Shown piece after piece: positions 16,805-25,474 of a stretch of 57,524 nt of DNA (position 1 is its first letter; every line of letters begins with the position of its first letter). The notes below the pieces were generated by a model, which saw only the letters and a list, made by a program, of their open reading frames with translations, was not told the origin of the DNA and ran no database searches. The stretch covers positions 1-57,524 of the forward strand of contig CANQVS010000013.1 in the NCBI GenBank assembly GCA_947627345.1, given 5' to 3'. The stretch is from an uncultured Clostridia bacterium (GTDB taxonomy: Bacteria > Bacillota > Clostridia > Oscillospirales > Acutalibacteraceae). The position numbers and the translations under genes are program-made.

Positions 16805-19800
16805 CTGTTTCATCTCCTTTTTCAAGCTTTTGATAAACCTCTTTCGGCGTTGAATCTGTTTTATACTTATAATCGTCATTGTATGTATGACAGCATACGC
16901 TATCGTACGGGCAGTAGGCGCATCCGTCAACCAATCCTTTAATCGGAATCGCCTCAATACTTCCGTTTAAAAGCTCCCTGCACATATTTTTTACAGTATT
17001 GTCTATGTGTTTAAATATTGTCTGAAACTGCTCAAAGGTAGCGACGGAGTCCGAGTACTTCCCCTCATCGGTTTTTTTGGAAATCTTTATAAATTTACCA
17101 AGCTTATCCATATGATTTAAAAGGTCGGCATCGTTTAATAAAAGTCCGTTCATACGAAAATTTTTATCAATTTCAGAAGTTATTTTTTCAGGGTAAATAC
17201 ACTTATCGCCGTCAATATCCTTTGAGGCTGAAGGCATATATAAAACGCCCGAGGGGATAAGCTTTTTTTGATAATAATCTCCCCCGTTTTCTGTTACACA
17301 CCGCAGATATAAGAGCATTTGAAGATTAATTCCGTAAAGAATTTCAGAGAGTTTAAATTGCTTATTTCCTGTTTTGTAGTCAACTATGCGAATATAACTT
17401 TCATCTTCATTCTTGTCTAAAATATCCACACGGTCAATATATCCGTTAACAGATACGCTTGCCCCGTTGTCAATGCCAAGCTTATATGGAGGGATTTTTC
17501 CGTCCCTTCCTATTTTCAGTTCAAAATCCGTAGGAACAAAATCAGAATACATAAGCTGGCGGATAAGCTCCTTAACTAATGCGAAAATGTTGATTTTCAG
17601 ACGTTCAAAGATTGTTTTAAATCTGTCGCTCTTATCCTCAAGTCCTCCAAATGTTTCATCCGCGTATTTTAGCAATATTTTATCAATTGAATTTTTAATT
17701 TTGTCATCCGATAAATTGTTTAAATCTGATTTTTTATTTTCATTTAGAAATTTTTCAAGAAAATAATGTACTATGTTTCCAAACTGAATACTGTCAATTG
17801 TCGCAGCTTTTCGCTCTTTTGCCCTCAAACCGTAGTTACAAAAATAGCTGAACGCGCAAAGATTGTACTTTTCAATTTGTGAGGCGGAAACATTCATATC
17901 CTTATGAAAAAGCTTTTCGGCGATTTTTTTGTCATTAATTCTGTACGGAATGTTTTTAAGCGTATTTTCAACCTTATTTATATTATCAAGATAATCTCTG
18001 TCGCCTTTAAAATAGGTTTTTAAAGCGTTTACATACGGTGAATTTTCTCTGTAATTTTTTGATAAATACTCAAAAGCCTGCTTTTTTGAATAAAGCTCGT
18101 CGGCTTCGTCAAAATCAGCGGTTGTCGTGTGGTTTCTGTTCGGAAACATTCGGCTGATTTCGTTAAAAATAATTGACGGCTCAAACACCTCCCCCGAAAA
18201 ATCGGAGGTATAGGCTGTCACAAAAAGTTTTTCACTGCAAGATGTAAGAGCGCAATATACCAGATATTTTTCGTGGCAGGCGAGTTGTTCAAGGCTGTCT
18301 GTCAAAGGAACATTATTTTCAATAAGAATACGGCGTTCATTTTCGGAAAATACACCCGCTGTTTTAGGAACCGAGGGAAATTCTCCGTCAACAGCGCCGA
18401 TTACAAATACCGCTTTCGCATTGCTTAGACGAACACGGTCAGCAACCGCTACGCTTACCTGGTCCTGATAACGAGGTATATCGCTAAGCGTAATATCCGA
18501 AAGCTTGTAATCAAGATATTCTTTATATTTTTTCAGCGAAAGACTGCTCTCTCCTATCGTTGCGACAAGCTTTTCGAGGGACTCAATCATAAGATTGTAA
18601 ACTCTTACTTCCTCGTTTGCCTCAAAAATCATCCCCTGTTTTTCAAGTTTATCGTAAAGCTTATCAACAGAATTTTCAATATCGAAATCAATAATAAGCT
18701 TATAAAGCGCTTTTGTAATAGAAGTTCCGTTTGTATTTTTACAAGCGTTTGAAAATTCTATTAGAGGATTAATAACTTTTTTTCTTGTATTTTCAATCTC
18801 GCCAAGCTTTTCAATATCACCGTCATTTAAAACTTCAAATCCTGAGGGATTATTTTTAAACTCCTTTTTTAAACCGCTGTTGTCTATATTCCAGACATAT
18901 ATGTAATTTTCAAAATCGGAAAGTTCTGTTTCGGAAATATTAACAAGTCCTGTTTTCAGCATTGACAATATACTGTCCCTGTCGAAGTTATAAATGACCG
19001 TTTCTATCGCGGAGCATAAAAACCTTACTACAGGCTCAGTAAAAATATCCTTGGGAATATCCATAAAATACGGAATATCGTACTTTTCAAGGGTGGTATC
19101 CAAAATACCGCTATATTTTAAGCTGTCGCGTGTTATAACGGCAATATCGCTGTATTTATATCCTTTTTCTATTACAAGTTTTTTTATTTTTCGCGCGACA
19201 AAATCGACCTCGCTTTTTATATCGGAGGCGATATATGTTTCTATATTTTCACTTTTTTCTTTATATACGCAATCATTGTTACGCAAAACATTTTTTTCCA
19301 GAAAAGAAATATCAGAATTTAATGAGCGTTTAAATTCATTTAAAATAATATCAGGCTGAATTTTAATTCCATCGTTTTGAGCGATTCGCTTAATCATTTT
19401 TCGGGTACGGTTTGTAGTATCAAAAATTTCATTGTTTTTGTCGTTCATATCAATGTTCAGAGTAATATAAAAATCCTTGCATTGATTAAGAATAACCCTT
19501 ATTATTTCAAGCTGTTGGTATGTAAAACCCGAAAACGAATCAACAACTACAGTATAATTTTCAAATAACCGTTCATTAACTAAAATATCTTTAAGTCTGT
19601 TAAGATTATCAAGCGGGTCTACATATGTTTTTTCGAGCAAGGCGTCATAGGCGTTAAGCACAAGAGAGGTTTCATAAAGCTTTAGCCTTAACGTTTCATT
19701 TTCAATTTGCTTTGAGGTACTAAGGAGCATATCGCAGGTTATATTATCCTTTTTACATTCCTTTAAAGAATGCAGCATAAGTTCAAGTACAGATTTTCTC

Positions 19801-20135
19801 AATTTTCCCGAGGTAAACATTTTAAGCTGTTCCTGAACCTCGTCAACAGCTCTGCTCATTATTATTTTTCTTATTCCGTCATCTATAACATTCTCCGGAA
19901 GATTTCCCGTTTTTCTGAAAACATAATTAGACAGCCTTGAAAATCCAAAAACAAGAACATCCCTCGATAATTTCGGACCTAAAATATCGAGAAATGTTGT
20001 TTCTGTTTCAAATGAACTTTGGTCGGGTACAAGCATAAGAAGTTTCTTTTCTCCGCTTTTGCAAAGCGAAGAAAGTATATTTACGGATTTATAAGTTTTT
20101 CCGCTTCCGCTTTTCCCTAAAATAAACTGAAGCAT
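16797..20135 (-). CDS. addB: ATP-dependent helicase/nuclease subunit B
   Basis: 1112 residues. AddB has an inactivated helicase fold, an N-terminal Walker A (GKSGSGKT, near residue 8) and a C-terminal nuclease domain with VDYKTG. The iron-sulfur staple is complete: an early Cys in NLCAFSYFC and late Cys1072, Cys1075 and Cys1081 in GCAYCPYDSVC. The chosen ATG (MLQFIL) puts the Walker motif where the family has it; a longer frame upstream has no support. It overlaps addA by 8 nt and follows spoIIR by about 60 nt containing only a weak hairpin. Confidence 0.95.
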   Translation of the reverse strand: MLQFILGKSGSGKTYKSVNILSSLCKSGEKKLLMLVPDQSSFETETTFLDILGPKLSRDVLVFGFSRLSNYVFRKTGNLPENVIDDGIRKIIMSRAVDEVQEQLKMFTSGKLRKSVLELMLHSLKECKKDNITCDMLLSTSKQIENETLRLKLYETSLVLNAYDALLEKTYVDPLDNLNRLKDILVNERLFENYTVVVDSFSGFTYQQLEIIRVILNQCKDFYITLNIDMNDKNNEIFDTTNRTRKMIKRIAQNDGIKIQPDIILNEFKRSLNSDISFLEKNVLRNNDCVYKEKSENIETYIASDIKSEVDFVARKIKKLVIEKGYKYSDIAVITRDSLKYSGILDTTLEKYDIPYFMDIPKDIFTEPVVRFLCSAIETVIYNFDRDSILSMLKTGLVNISETELSDFENYIYVWNIDNSGLKKEFKNNPSGFEVLNDGDIEKLGEIENTRKKVINPLIEFSNACKNTNGTSITKALYKLIIDFDIENSVDKLYDKLEKQGMIFEANEEVRVYNLMIESLEKLVATIGESSLSLKKYKEYLDYKLSDITLSDIPRYQDQVSVAVADRVRLSNAKAVFVIGAVDGEFPSVPKTAGVFSENERRILIENNVPLTDSLEQLACHEKYLVYCALTSCSEKLFVTAYTSDFSGEVFEPSIIFNEISRMFPNRNHTTTADFDEADELYSKKQAFEYLSKNYRENSPYVNALKTYFKGDRDYLDNINKVENTLKNIPYRINDKKIAEKLFHKDMNVSASQIEKYNLCAFSYFCNYGLRAKERKAATIDSIQFGNIVHYFLEKFLNENKKSDLNNLSDDKIKNSIDKILLKYADETFGGLEDKSDRFKTIFERLKINIFALVKELIRQLMYSDFVPTDFELKIGRDGKIPPYKLGIDNGASVSVNGYIDRVDILDKNEDESYIRIVDYKTGNKQFKLSEILYGINLQMLLYLRCVTENGGDYYQKKLIPSGVLYMPSASKDIDGDKCIYPEKITSEIDKNFRMNGLLLNDADLLNHMDKLGKFIKISKKTDEGKYSDSVATFEQFQTIFKHIDNTVKNMCRELLNGSIEAIPIKGLVDGCAYCPYDSVCCHTYNDDYKYKTDSTPKEVYQKLEKGDETDA

Positions 20136-20197
20136 TTTCCCACTTCCAATATAAAGATTACCCTTATTGTAACACAATTAATGTACTATAAAAAGTA

Positions 20198-20791
20198 CTA
20201 TGAGAATAAAGAGCAGAATTTTTCAAAATATTCTACCGCCTTAAATTTAAATTCGTAGTTACCGTTTGTCATAACTTCGTATTCCTGTTCTGTAGTTTTT
20301 TCTTTTAAAGCATTATAATCCGTGCTTGCTCCTATACATAATGACGGATACATTACGCACCACCAATTATGCCCCTCGCCTTTTCCGATTGTAATTCTCA
20401 AAGCGTCATAAAACCCCGACGGCATTGTGACATCACCGTAGTATCTGGTATCAAAAAACATATGCTTTATTTCCGCCTTTACAGGGTAGCTGTAGCCGTT
20501 GTCATAGACTTCCTTTTGAGCTATATTGGCAATCTTTTGAAGATTTTTTGACGTCAGCTTTTGAGCGTCAATTTGACTTTCGGCATTTAAATACAGAGAT
20601 TTTGTATACTTTAAAACCTTATCGCGCACTTTAAGCTTTAAATTCTGGTCGGACTTTGAGTCAGAATTCGCGAGGATATGCAGCCTGAAAACTTCATTAC
20701 TTAAATTTTTACACTGAGCGCTGAAGGGTATCATTGAAAATATAATACATAGTACTGTTGAAATACAAATTGACTTAATTAAATTTTTCAT
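20198..20791 (-). CDS. spoIIR: Stage II sporulation protein R
   Basis: 197 residues. It is secreted from the forespore and triggers SpoIIGA to cleave pro-sigma-E in the mother cell. An N-terminal signal or anchor segment (residues 5-25) is followed by the family signatures RLHILANSDSKSDQ, LKLKVRDKVL and GKGEGHNWWCVMYPSLC. The gene is normally read by sigma-F RNA polymerase in the forespore; I could not identify a sigma-F promoter with confidence. Its only SD-like sequence (AGG) lies within the 3' arm of a terminator-like hairpin, a strange arrangement. Confidence 0.95.
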   Translation of the reverse strand: MKNLIKSICISTVLCIIFSMIPFSAQCKNLSNEVFRLHILANSDSKSDQNLKLKVRDKVLKYTKSLYLNAESQIDAQKLTSKNLQKIANIAQKEVYDNGYSYPVKAEIKHMFFDTRYYGDVTMPSGFYDALRITIGKGEGHNWWCVMYPSLCIGASTDYNALKEKTTEQEYEVMTNGNYEFKFKAVEYFEKFCSLFS

Positions 20792-20793
20792 AT

Positions 20794-20835
20794 AAAAAAC
20801 CTGCCTTAATTCTAAGTAAAAGAATTATTGGCAGG
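20794..20835 (-). terminator. Terminator of ispE overlapping the spoIIR leader
   Basis: On the minus strand, arms CCTGCC and GGCAGG with an inner TAATTC/GAATTA stem, then TTTTTT, ending 3 nt before the spoIIR ATG. It fits an intrinsic terminator for the upstream operon. Its 3' arm contains the AGG that would serve as the spoIIR SD. Confidence 0.75.
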
Positions 20836-20845
20836 AATTTTATTT

Positions 20846-21718
20846 TTAATCAATAATTTTACAGCCGTCCTTAACAGGCTCGCAGAGAAAGACGTAATTA
20901 TACTTCTCCTTTAGCTTTTCCATACATTTTTCAGCTTTTTTAATGTTATTAAAAACACCGAATACAGCGGAACCCGAACCGCTCATACAAGAGCCGAGCG
21001 CCTTATTCTTCAGCATTATTTTTTTAATTTCGTTAATACCGTCCAAATTTAATGCAATTTCAAAATCGTTAAGCATTGATGTAGTCACCATCCAAATATC
21101 TCGGGCATAAATTGCTTTTACCATTTCCGCGGTAAACTCGGGGTGACTTAAACCTGCTTTGTCAATTCTTGCGTACGCCTCCGCCGTGCTGACGCTGAAA
21201 TCAGGCTTACAAATAACAATGTTGCATTTAGGCATATTAATCATCTTTTTGAGTGTTGTTCCTGTTCCGCTTGCAAGTTTTGTACCGCCTAAAATGCAAA
21301 AGGGAATATCAGCCCCGATTTTTGAACCTATCTCGCAGAGCTCGTCTTCTTTAAGATATGTAGAAAAAAGCTTATTAAGCGCTACGATAACTGCGGCGCC
21401 GTCCGCACTTCCGCCTGCAAGACCAGCTTGCGCGGGTATATTTTTTTCTATTGTGATTTTTATACCTGTGTTTTCTGTTTTAGTATATTTAAAAAATGCC
21501 TCGGCGCATTTATAGGCAATATTTTTTTTGTTACAGGGAACATCGGGATAGTCGCAGAAAATTTCAATTTCCTTTGTATCCAAAGTTTCAACCGTTACAT
21601 AATCATAAAGACTAACCGCCTGCATCACCATACTAACGTCGTGATAACCGTCCGCTCTTCGTCGTAGTACGTCAAGAGAAAGATTAATTTTTGCGGGTGC
21701 TTTAACCTTTACTTCCAT
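20846..21718 (-). CDS. ispE: 4-diphosphocytidyl-2-C-methyl-D-erythritol kinase
   Basis: 290 residues. A GHMP kinase of the non-mevalonate isoprenoid pathway that phosphorylates CDP-methylerythritol. Seen: KAPAKINLSLDVLRRRADGY at the N-terminus, the ATP loop PAQAGLAGGSADGAA and the C-terminal motif GSCMSGSGSAVFG. The ATG overlaps the end of the aminotransferase gene by 17 nt with SD GAGGAA, so it is co-translated. A terminator follows. The other pathway genes are not in the window. Confidence 0.96.
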   Translation of the reverse strand: MEVKVKAPAKINLSLDVLRRRADGYHDVSMVMQAVSLYDYVTVETLDTKEIEIFCDYPDVPCNKKNIAYKCAEAFFKYTKTENTGIKITIEKNIPAQAGLAGGSADGAAVIVALNKLFSTYLKEDELCEIGSKIGADIPFCILGGTKLASGTGTTLKKMINMPKCNIVICKPDFSVSTAEAYARIDKAGLSHPEFTAEMVKAIYARDIWMVTTSMLNDFEIALNLDGINEIKKIMLKNKALGSCMSGSGSAVFGVFNNIKKAEKCMEKLKEKYNYVFLCEPVKDGCKIID

Positions 21719-22889
21719 TTTGAATTTCCTCTACAAATTCCTCAATAAGTTTAAGCGCTTTTTTAATATTTTTAAGCGACTGCGCATAGGAAATACGAAC
21801 AAATCCCTCACCGCATTCACCGAAAGCATTTCCCGGTACTACCGCAACGTGTTTTTCTTTTACCAAACGAGTTGCAAATTCATCGCTTGAAAGTCCCGTT
21901 GACTTTATACACGGGAATGTATAAAAAGCCCCCAAAGGCTCAAAGCATTTAAGTCCTATTTCATTTAAACTTCCGACAATTAACCGTCTTCTTATATCAT
22001 AGTCGCTCTTCATTTCTGCAACATCATTGTCACCGTTTCTGAGAGCCTCAATTGCGGCGTACTGCGCAGTAGTCGGAGAGGACATTATTCCGTATTGGTG
22101 GAGTTTTGTAATTTGTTTAATAATCTCACTCGGTCCTAAAGCGTAACCCAGCCTCCAGCCTGTCATTGCAAACGCCTTTGAAAAACCGCTGATTACAACG
22201 GTTCTGTCTTTCATACCGTCTATTTCAGCTATGCTTATATGTTTTTTACCGCCGTAAGTGAGTTCCGCGTAAATCTCATCGGAGACAACCATAAGGTCGT
22301 TTTTAATGATAACATCGCATATTGCCTCTAAATCCTCACGCTCCATAATCGCGCCTGTAGGATTGTTAGGATACGGCAGGATTAAAAGCTTAGTTTTATT
22401 TGTAACAGCCTTTTCAAGCTCGTCTTTTGTTAATTTAAAATTATTTTCGACCTTTGTTTCAATAGTTACAGGAATGCCTCCTGCCATATATGTAAGCGGT
22501 TCATAACAAACAAACGCAGGTTGCGGTATTAAAACCTCGTCACCCTTTTCAATAAGCGTTCTCAATACAAGGTCTATCGCCTCGCTCCCTCCGACCGTTA
22601 CCAAAACATCGGTATCGGCATTATAAGAAACATTAAAACGTCTTTTATAGTAGTTTACTATCTCACGTCGAAGTTCAATAAATCCGCGGTTTGGAGAGTA
22701 CCACGTTTTTCCTTTTTCAAGTGAATTTATTCCCGCCTGTCTAATATGCCACGGAGTTTGAAAATCCGGCTCGCCGATTGAAAGAGAGATAACGTTGTCC
22801 ATTTCAACGGCTATATCAAAAAATTTTCTTATTCCCGACGGCTTTACCTGCTTAATTTTATCATTAACAAAATTCTGATAATCAATCAC
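21702..22889 (-). CDS. PLP-dependent class I/II aminotransferase
   Basis: 395 residues, a fold-type I aminotransferase of the aspartate/aromatic AspC-PatA group. The cofactor lysine lies in SGFSKAFAMTGWRLGY; YPNNPTGA and the late Arg in FVRISYAQS are family marks. The amino donor cannot be told from sequence. It starts with GTG overlapping the stop of the Lrp regulator (GTGA), with GGAGGAG upstream, and the Lrp-aminotransferase pair suggests control by an amino acid. The aryl-pyruvate oxidoreductase genes at 31.7 kb could use its products, but that link is speculation. Confidence 0.92.
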   Translation of the reverse strand: MIDYQNFVNDKIKQVKPSGIRKFFDIAVEMDNVISLSIGEPDFQTPWHIRQAGINSLEKGKTWYSPNRGFIELRREIVNYYKRRFNVSYNADTDVLVTVGGSEAIDLVLRTLIEKGDEVLIPQPAFVCYEPLTYMAGGIPVTIETKVENNFKLTKDELEKAVTNKTKLLILPYPNNPTGAIMEREDLEAICDVIIKNDLMVVSDEIYAELTYGGKKHISIAEIDGMKDRTVVISGFSKAFAMTGWRLGYALGPSEIIKQITKLHQYGIMSSPTTAQYAAIEALRNGDNDVAEMKSDYDIRRRLIVGSLNEIGLKCFEPLGAFYTFPCIKSTGLSSDEFATRLVKEKHVAVVPGNAFGECGEGFVRISYAQSLKNIKKALKLIEEFVEEIQNGSKG

Positions 22890-23365
22890 AGGACCATACT
22901 CCTCCCATCGGGTTCTTCATCGTCAACAAAACTCATACCGCCGAGTTTATATGTCTTTAGCATAAAGTGCGTGGCTGTTGCGATAACTCCGTCAACACAC
23001 GAAATTTTGCGGGCTACAAAGGACGCCACGTCCTGCATCGTTTCTCCCTTAACCATTACGGAAAAATCAAACTGTCCTGCCATTAAGTACATCGAGGTAA
23101 CCTCCTCAAACGCCATAATACGTTTTGCTACCTCGTCAAAGCCTGTTTCTTTCTTCGGAGTTACTTTAAGTTCAATAATAGCCGTTACGCCTGCATCGGG
23201 AACCTTTTCCCAGTCCACTATCGCCTGATAGCCCTTGATTACTCCGCTCTGCTCGTACTCTTTAATCTGTGCGTTAATATAATCCTCCGGCTCTCCAAGC
23301 ATAAGAGCAAGCTCTTTTGGAGTGAAACTGCTGTTTTCGCTCAAAATTTCAAGTAATTTATCCAT
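22886..23365 (-). CDS. Lrp/AsnC-family transcriptional regulator
   Basis: 159 residues: an N-terminal winged helix (about 1-55; FTPKELALMLGEPEDYI) and a C-terminal RAM (ACT-like) effector domain with YLMAGQFDFSVMVKG, which in this family binds amino acids and forms octamers. The ATG follows GGAGG; a TTG six codons earlier is rejected because the SD lies between them. It is co-transcribed with the aminotransferase and preceded by a strong promoter and a perfect palindrome that may be its own operator. Confidence 0.93.
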   Translation of the reverse strand: MDKLLEILSENSSFTPKELALMLGEPEDYINAQIKEYEQSGVIKGYQAIVDWEKVPDAGVTAIIELKVTPKKETGFDEVAKRIMAFEEVTSMYLMAGQFDFSVMVKGETMQDVASFVARKISCVDGVIATATHFMLKTYKLGGMSFVDDEEPDGRSMVL

Positions 23366-23389
23366 AATTGCCTCCGATTTCAAGTTTTA

Positions 23390-23415
23390 CTAATCTCTGA
23401 TTACTCAGAGATTAG
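23390..23415. promoter_or_regulatory. Perfect 11-bp inverted repeat, possible Lrp operator
   Basis: CTAATCTCTGA and its complement are separated by 4 nt, just downstream of the predicted start of the lrp-like transcript. No U tract follows, so it is not a standard terminator. Position and symmetry suggest an autoregulatory operator or an mRNA leader hairpin. Confidence 0.5.
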
Positions 23416-23424
23416 TATTAGTTT

Positions 23425-23454
23425 ATTATACTGTCTGCAATGTCGGATTGTCAA
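23425..23454 (-). promoter_or_regulatory. Promoter of the lrp-aminotransferase-ispE operon
   Basis: -35 TTGACA (23449-23454), 18-bp spacer, -10 TATAAT (23425-23430), both perfect hexamers. It overlaps the 3' end of the upstream coding sequence, so the upstream gene ends inside it. Confidence 0.85.
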
Positions 23455-23899
23455 CCTTGGCTTCAATATCAACACATATTGACGTAGCTATACAAAAAAG
23501 CTCGTTGTTATCTCTCATAATATTAAGCTCATAGCCGTTATTTCCCGTAAAATTTCTTCTGTGACTCGCAACGAGCGAATTGTCCGCGTCGATAATGTCA
23601 AATGAGTTCGCAATCGTGTCGCCTCTGATAAGCCAGGAATTTCCGAAGAAATAGCACGAGGGTGCAGTTGAACTTGTGTTTATAAAAAATTTAATGTTGT
23701 TATTTCCGCAGGAAATCGAATAAGCCTTGAGAGCAGGCAGAGGAAGCCTGTGGATTTTTACAAGAATACGTCCGTTTAAATCGGAAATATAGGTTGTGTT
23801 CTTAGAGCCGGTAACGTAATAATTCTCTCTTCCCTGTTCGTTGAAAACCACGAAAAGACTATCTCCGACCGTTTTGTCACGTTTAATATAAAACTTCAT
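23426..23899 (-). CDS. LURP-one/YxjI-like tubby-fold protein
   Basis: 157 residues, beginning MKFYIKRDKTVGDSLFVVF and then alternating short strands (YYVTGSKNTTYISD, LNGRILVKIHR, NSFDIIDADNSLV). This pattern matches the LURP-one-related/YxjI family, which has the tubby C-terminal or scramblase-like fold and no settled function in bacteria. The ATG after GGTGAT is preferred; a longer frame would begin within the preceding terminator hairpin. It stands between two transcription units, with a terminator before it and the lrp promoter overlapping its end. The assignment rests on pattern only. Confidence 0.6.
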   Translation of the reverse strand: MKFYIKRDKTVGDSLFVVFNEQGRENYYVTGSKNTTYISDLNGRILVKIHRLPLPALKAYSISCGNNNIKFFINTSSTAPSCYFFGNSWLIRGDTIANSFDIIDADNSLVASHRRNFTGNNGYELNIMRDNNELFCIATSICVDIEAKVDNPTLQTV

Positions 23900-23944
23900 A
23901 ATTATCACCGATAATATTATTAACAAAATAAGTCCGGATATAAG

Positions 23945-23980
23945 TAAAAAAATATACCGCAAGTTTCCTTACGGTATATT
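23945..23980 (-). terminator. Terminator of the O-antigen-ligase-like gene
   Basis: Stem AATATACCG-AAG / CTT-CGGTATATT with a 4-nt loop, followed by TTTTTTT on the minus strand. Confidence 0.85.
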
Positions 23981-24016
23981 ATATATTAAAATTTATTTTT
24001 TTACAATACAGTATGT

Positions 24017-25444
24017 TTAAATTAAATGCTTTGGAATACGGTGTTTTCTAAGCATATAATGGGCTGTCACTAACGGCTCATACTTATTCAGATACACGCT
24101 TGTCATTCCCAACATATACCAGAACCAAATTACCATAAAACTCACATCGTAAAGTAAAGCCTTTTCAAAAAGTGAATAAACTAAATATCCGCAACAGAAA
24201 GCAAATAAACAGGGTAAAATATCCTGCGAACCCGCGTTTTGCCGTTTAAACAGGTTAAAAACAATATGCTTTCCGAACTTCAAACCCCATATTGCAAATA
24301 TTAAAAATCCTATTATTCCCGTTGAAACAATAATCGTTAAATAACCGTTGTGAATATCGTTGTTATGGTAGCTTAAACTAAGCGTTCCGTCAAGATATTT
24401 CTGGCTGTATTCAACAATATTGCCGTTACTTATACCAAAAATCGGAGAAAGCTCAAAAAGTTTAAAACTCTCTTTAATAAGCTTTAAACGACCACTGTCT
24501 ATGTTTTTATTTATATGAGAGAAAGTAATTGCCTCTCCGCCGGTGATTTCATTGATATTCGCCACCGCCTGACTGTCAACACTTTGGGGAGATACAAGCT
24601 GTGAAAAACCCTTCTGACAAATTGCTCTTACCATAAACGCCGTAGAAATTACATAGACCGCAGCAAATAAAACCGCTAAAGATTTCATTAAAAACTGTTT
24701 TTTCTTCATTCTTGCCGAACTTGAAAAGTAAATAAAAATAAGCGTAAAAATTACATAGCAAATAAAAAGAGCAAACGACGCGTTTGAATCGCATAATAAG
24801 AGAGAAAATAAATCAACACATAAACATATTGCTATCCAAATTCTGCTTATTCGCGTACGCTTAGCCTGAATGAGAAAATCGGGTTTCATTACAAGATGAC
24901 AGCAGACTATCGAAACTACGGAAATAAAGCCCAAAATATTCGGGTTTATATATACGCCTGTATAACGGTTTTCGTAAATAATAAATTTTATCCACATCCA
25001 CTCAAATTTAACTTTCCACATCATCAAAGCAAATCCTATTGCGCCTAAAACGGTTGTGGCGTAAATTATAAATTTACAAACCTTATAAAGTTCTGCTTTA
25101 GTATTGAGCTTTTTTTCGGTATGTATTCCGTAAAATATAAAGAAACATATACTTATATGTAAAAGCATTATAATATTATAAATTAAACCCATTGACAAAT
25201 TTAAAAGCATTGTCAGCAAGTTAATCGCTAAAAATGCTAAAATCCAAAAACCAAATCTTAATCTGTCAAAACAACGTTCACGCCGAATTTTTAAATAAAC
25301 TAAATAAACTCCCCAAAAAAACAAAAAGACAAGACAAACATATGCTGGAATCTGAACAAAAGCTATATTGCAAAAAAACAGAACTATAATATAACTTATT
25401 CTAAACTTAGATGGACTTTTAAGCCTTTCTCCAATTCCTGACAT
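24017..25444 (-). CDS. O-antigen ligase/polymerase-like membrane protein
   Basis: 475 residues, mostly hydrophobic with about ten to twelve predicted membrane segments and one large extracytoplasmic loop (about 265-355). The loop end carries YHNNDIHNGYLTIIVSTG, typical of the Wzy/WaaL superfamily that polymerises or ligates lipid-linked glycans. SD GGGAGGTGAG precedes the ATG. It follows the sugar transferase by 30 nt, making a two-gene unit that could initiate and polymerise a surface glycan. No glycosyltransferase or flippase lies nearby, so the pathway is incomplete here. Confidence 0.8.
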   Translation of the reverse strand: MSGIGERLKSPSKFRISYIIVLFFCNIAFVQIPAYVCLVFLFFWGVYLVYLKIRRERCFDRLRFGFWILAFLAINLLTMLLNLSMGLIYNIIMLLHISICFFIFYGIHTEKKLNTKAELYKVCKFIIYATTVLGAIGFALMMWKVKFEWMWIKFIIYENRYTGVYINPNILGFISVVSIVCCHLVMKPDFLIQAKRTRISRIWIAICLCVDLFSLLLCDSNASFALFICYVIFTLIFIYFSSSARMKKKQFLMKSLAVLFAAVYVISTAFMVRAICQKGFSQLVSPQSVDSQAVANINEITGGEAITFSHINKNIDSGRLKLIKESFKLFELSPIFGISNGNIVEYSQKYLDGTLSLSYHNNDIHNGYLTIIVSTGIIGFLIFAIWGLKFGKHIVFNLFKRQNAGSQDILPCLFAFCCGYLVYSLFEKALLYDVSFMVIWFWYMLGMTSVYLNKYEPLVTAHYMLRKHRIPKHLI

Positions 25445-25474
25445 TGTCTCACCTCCCTGATTTCAAATTTAAAA

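Noticed and set aside
16805..16957. Longer addA start 51 codons upstream
   Set aside because: It lies entirely within the addB coding end, has no SD, and adds residues unlike AddA; the ATG at 16804 has AAGGAG at 9 nt.
23390..23415. Palindrome as a terminator of the LURP-one-like gene
   Set aside because: No T run follows on the minus strand, and it lies after a consensus promoter, so an operator or leader hairpin is more likely.
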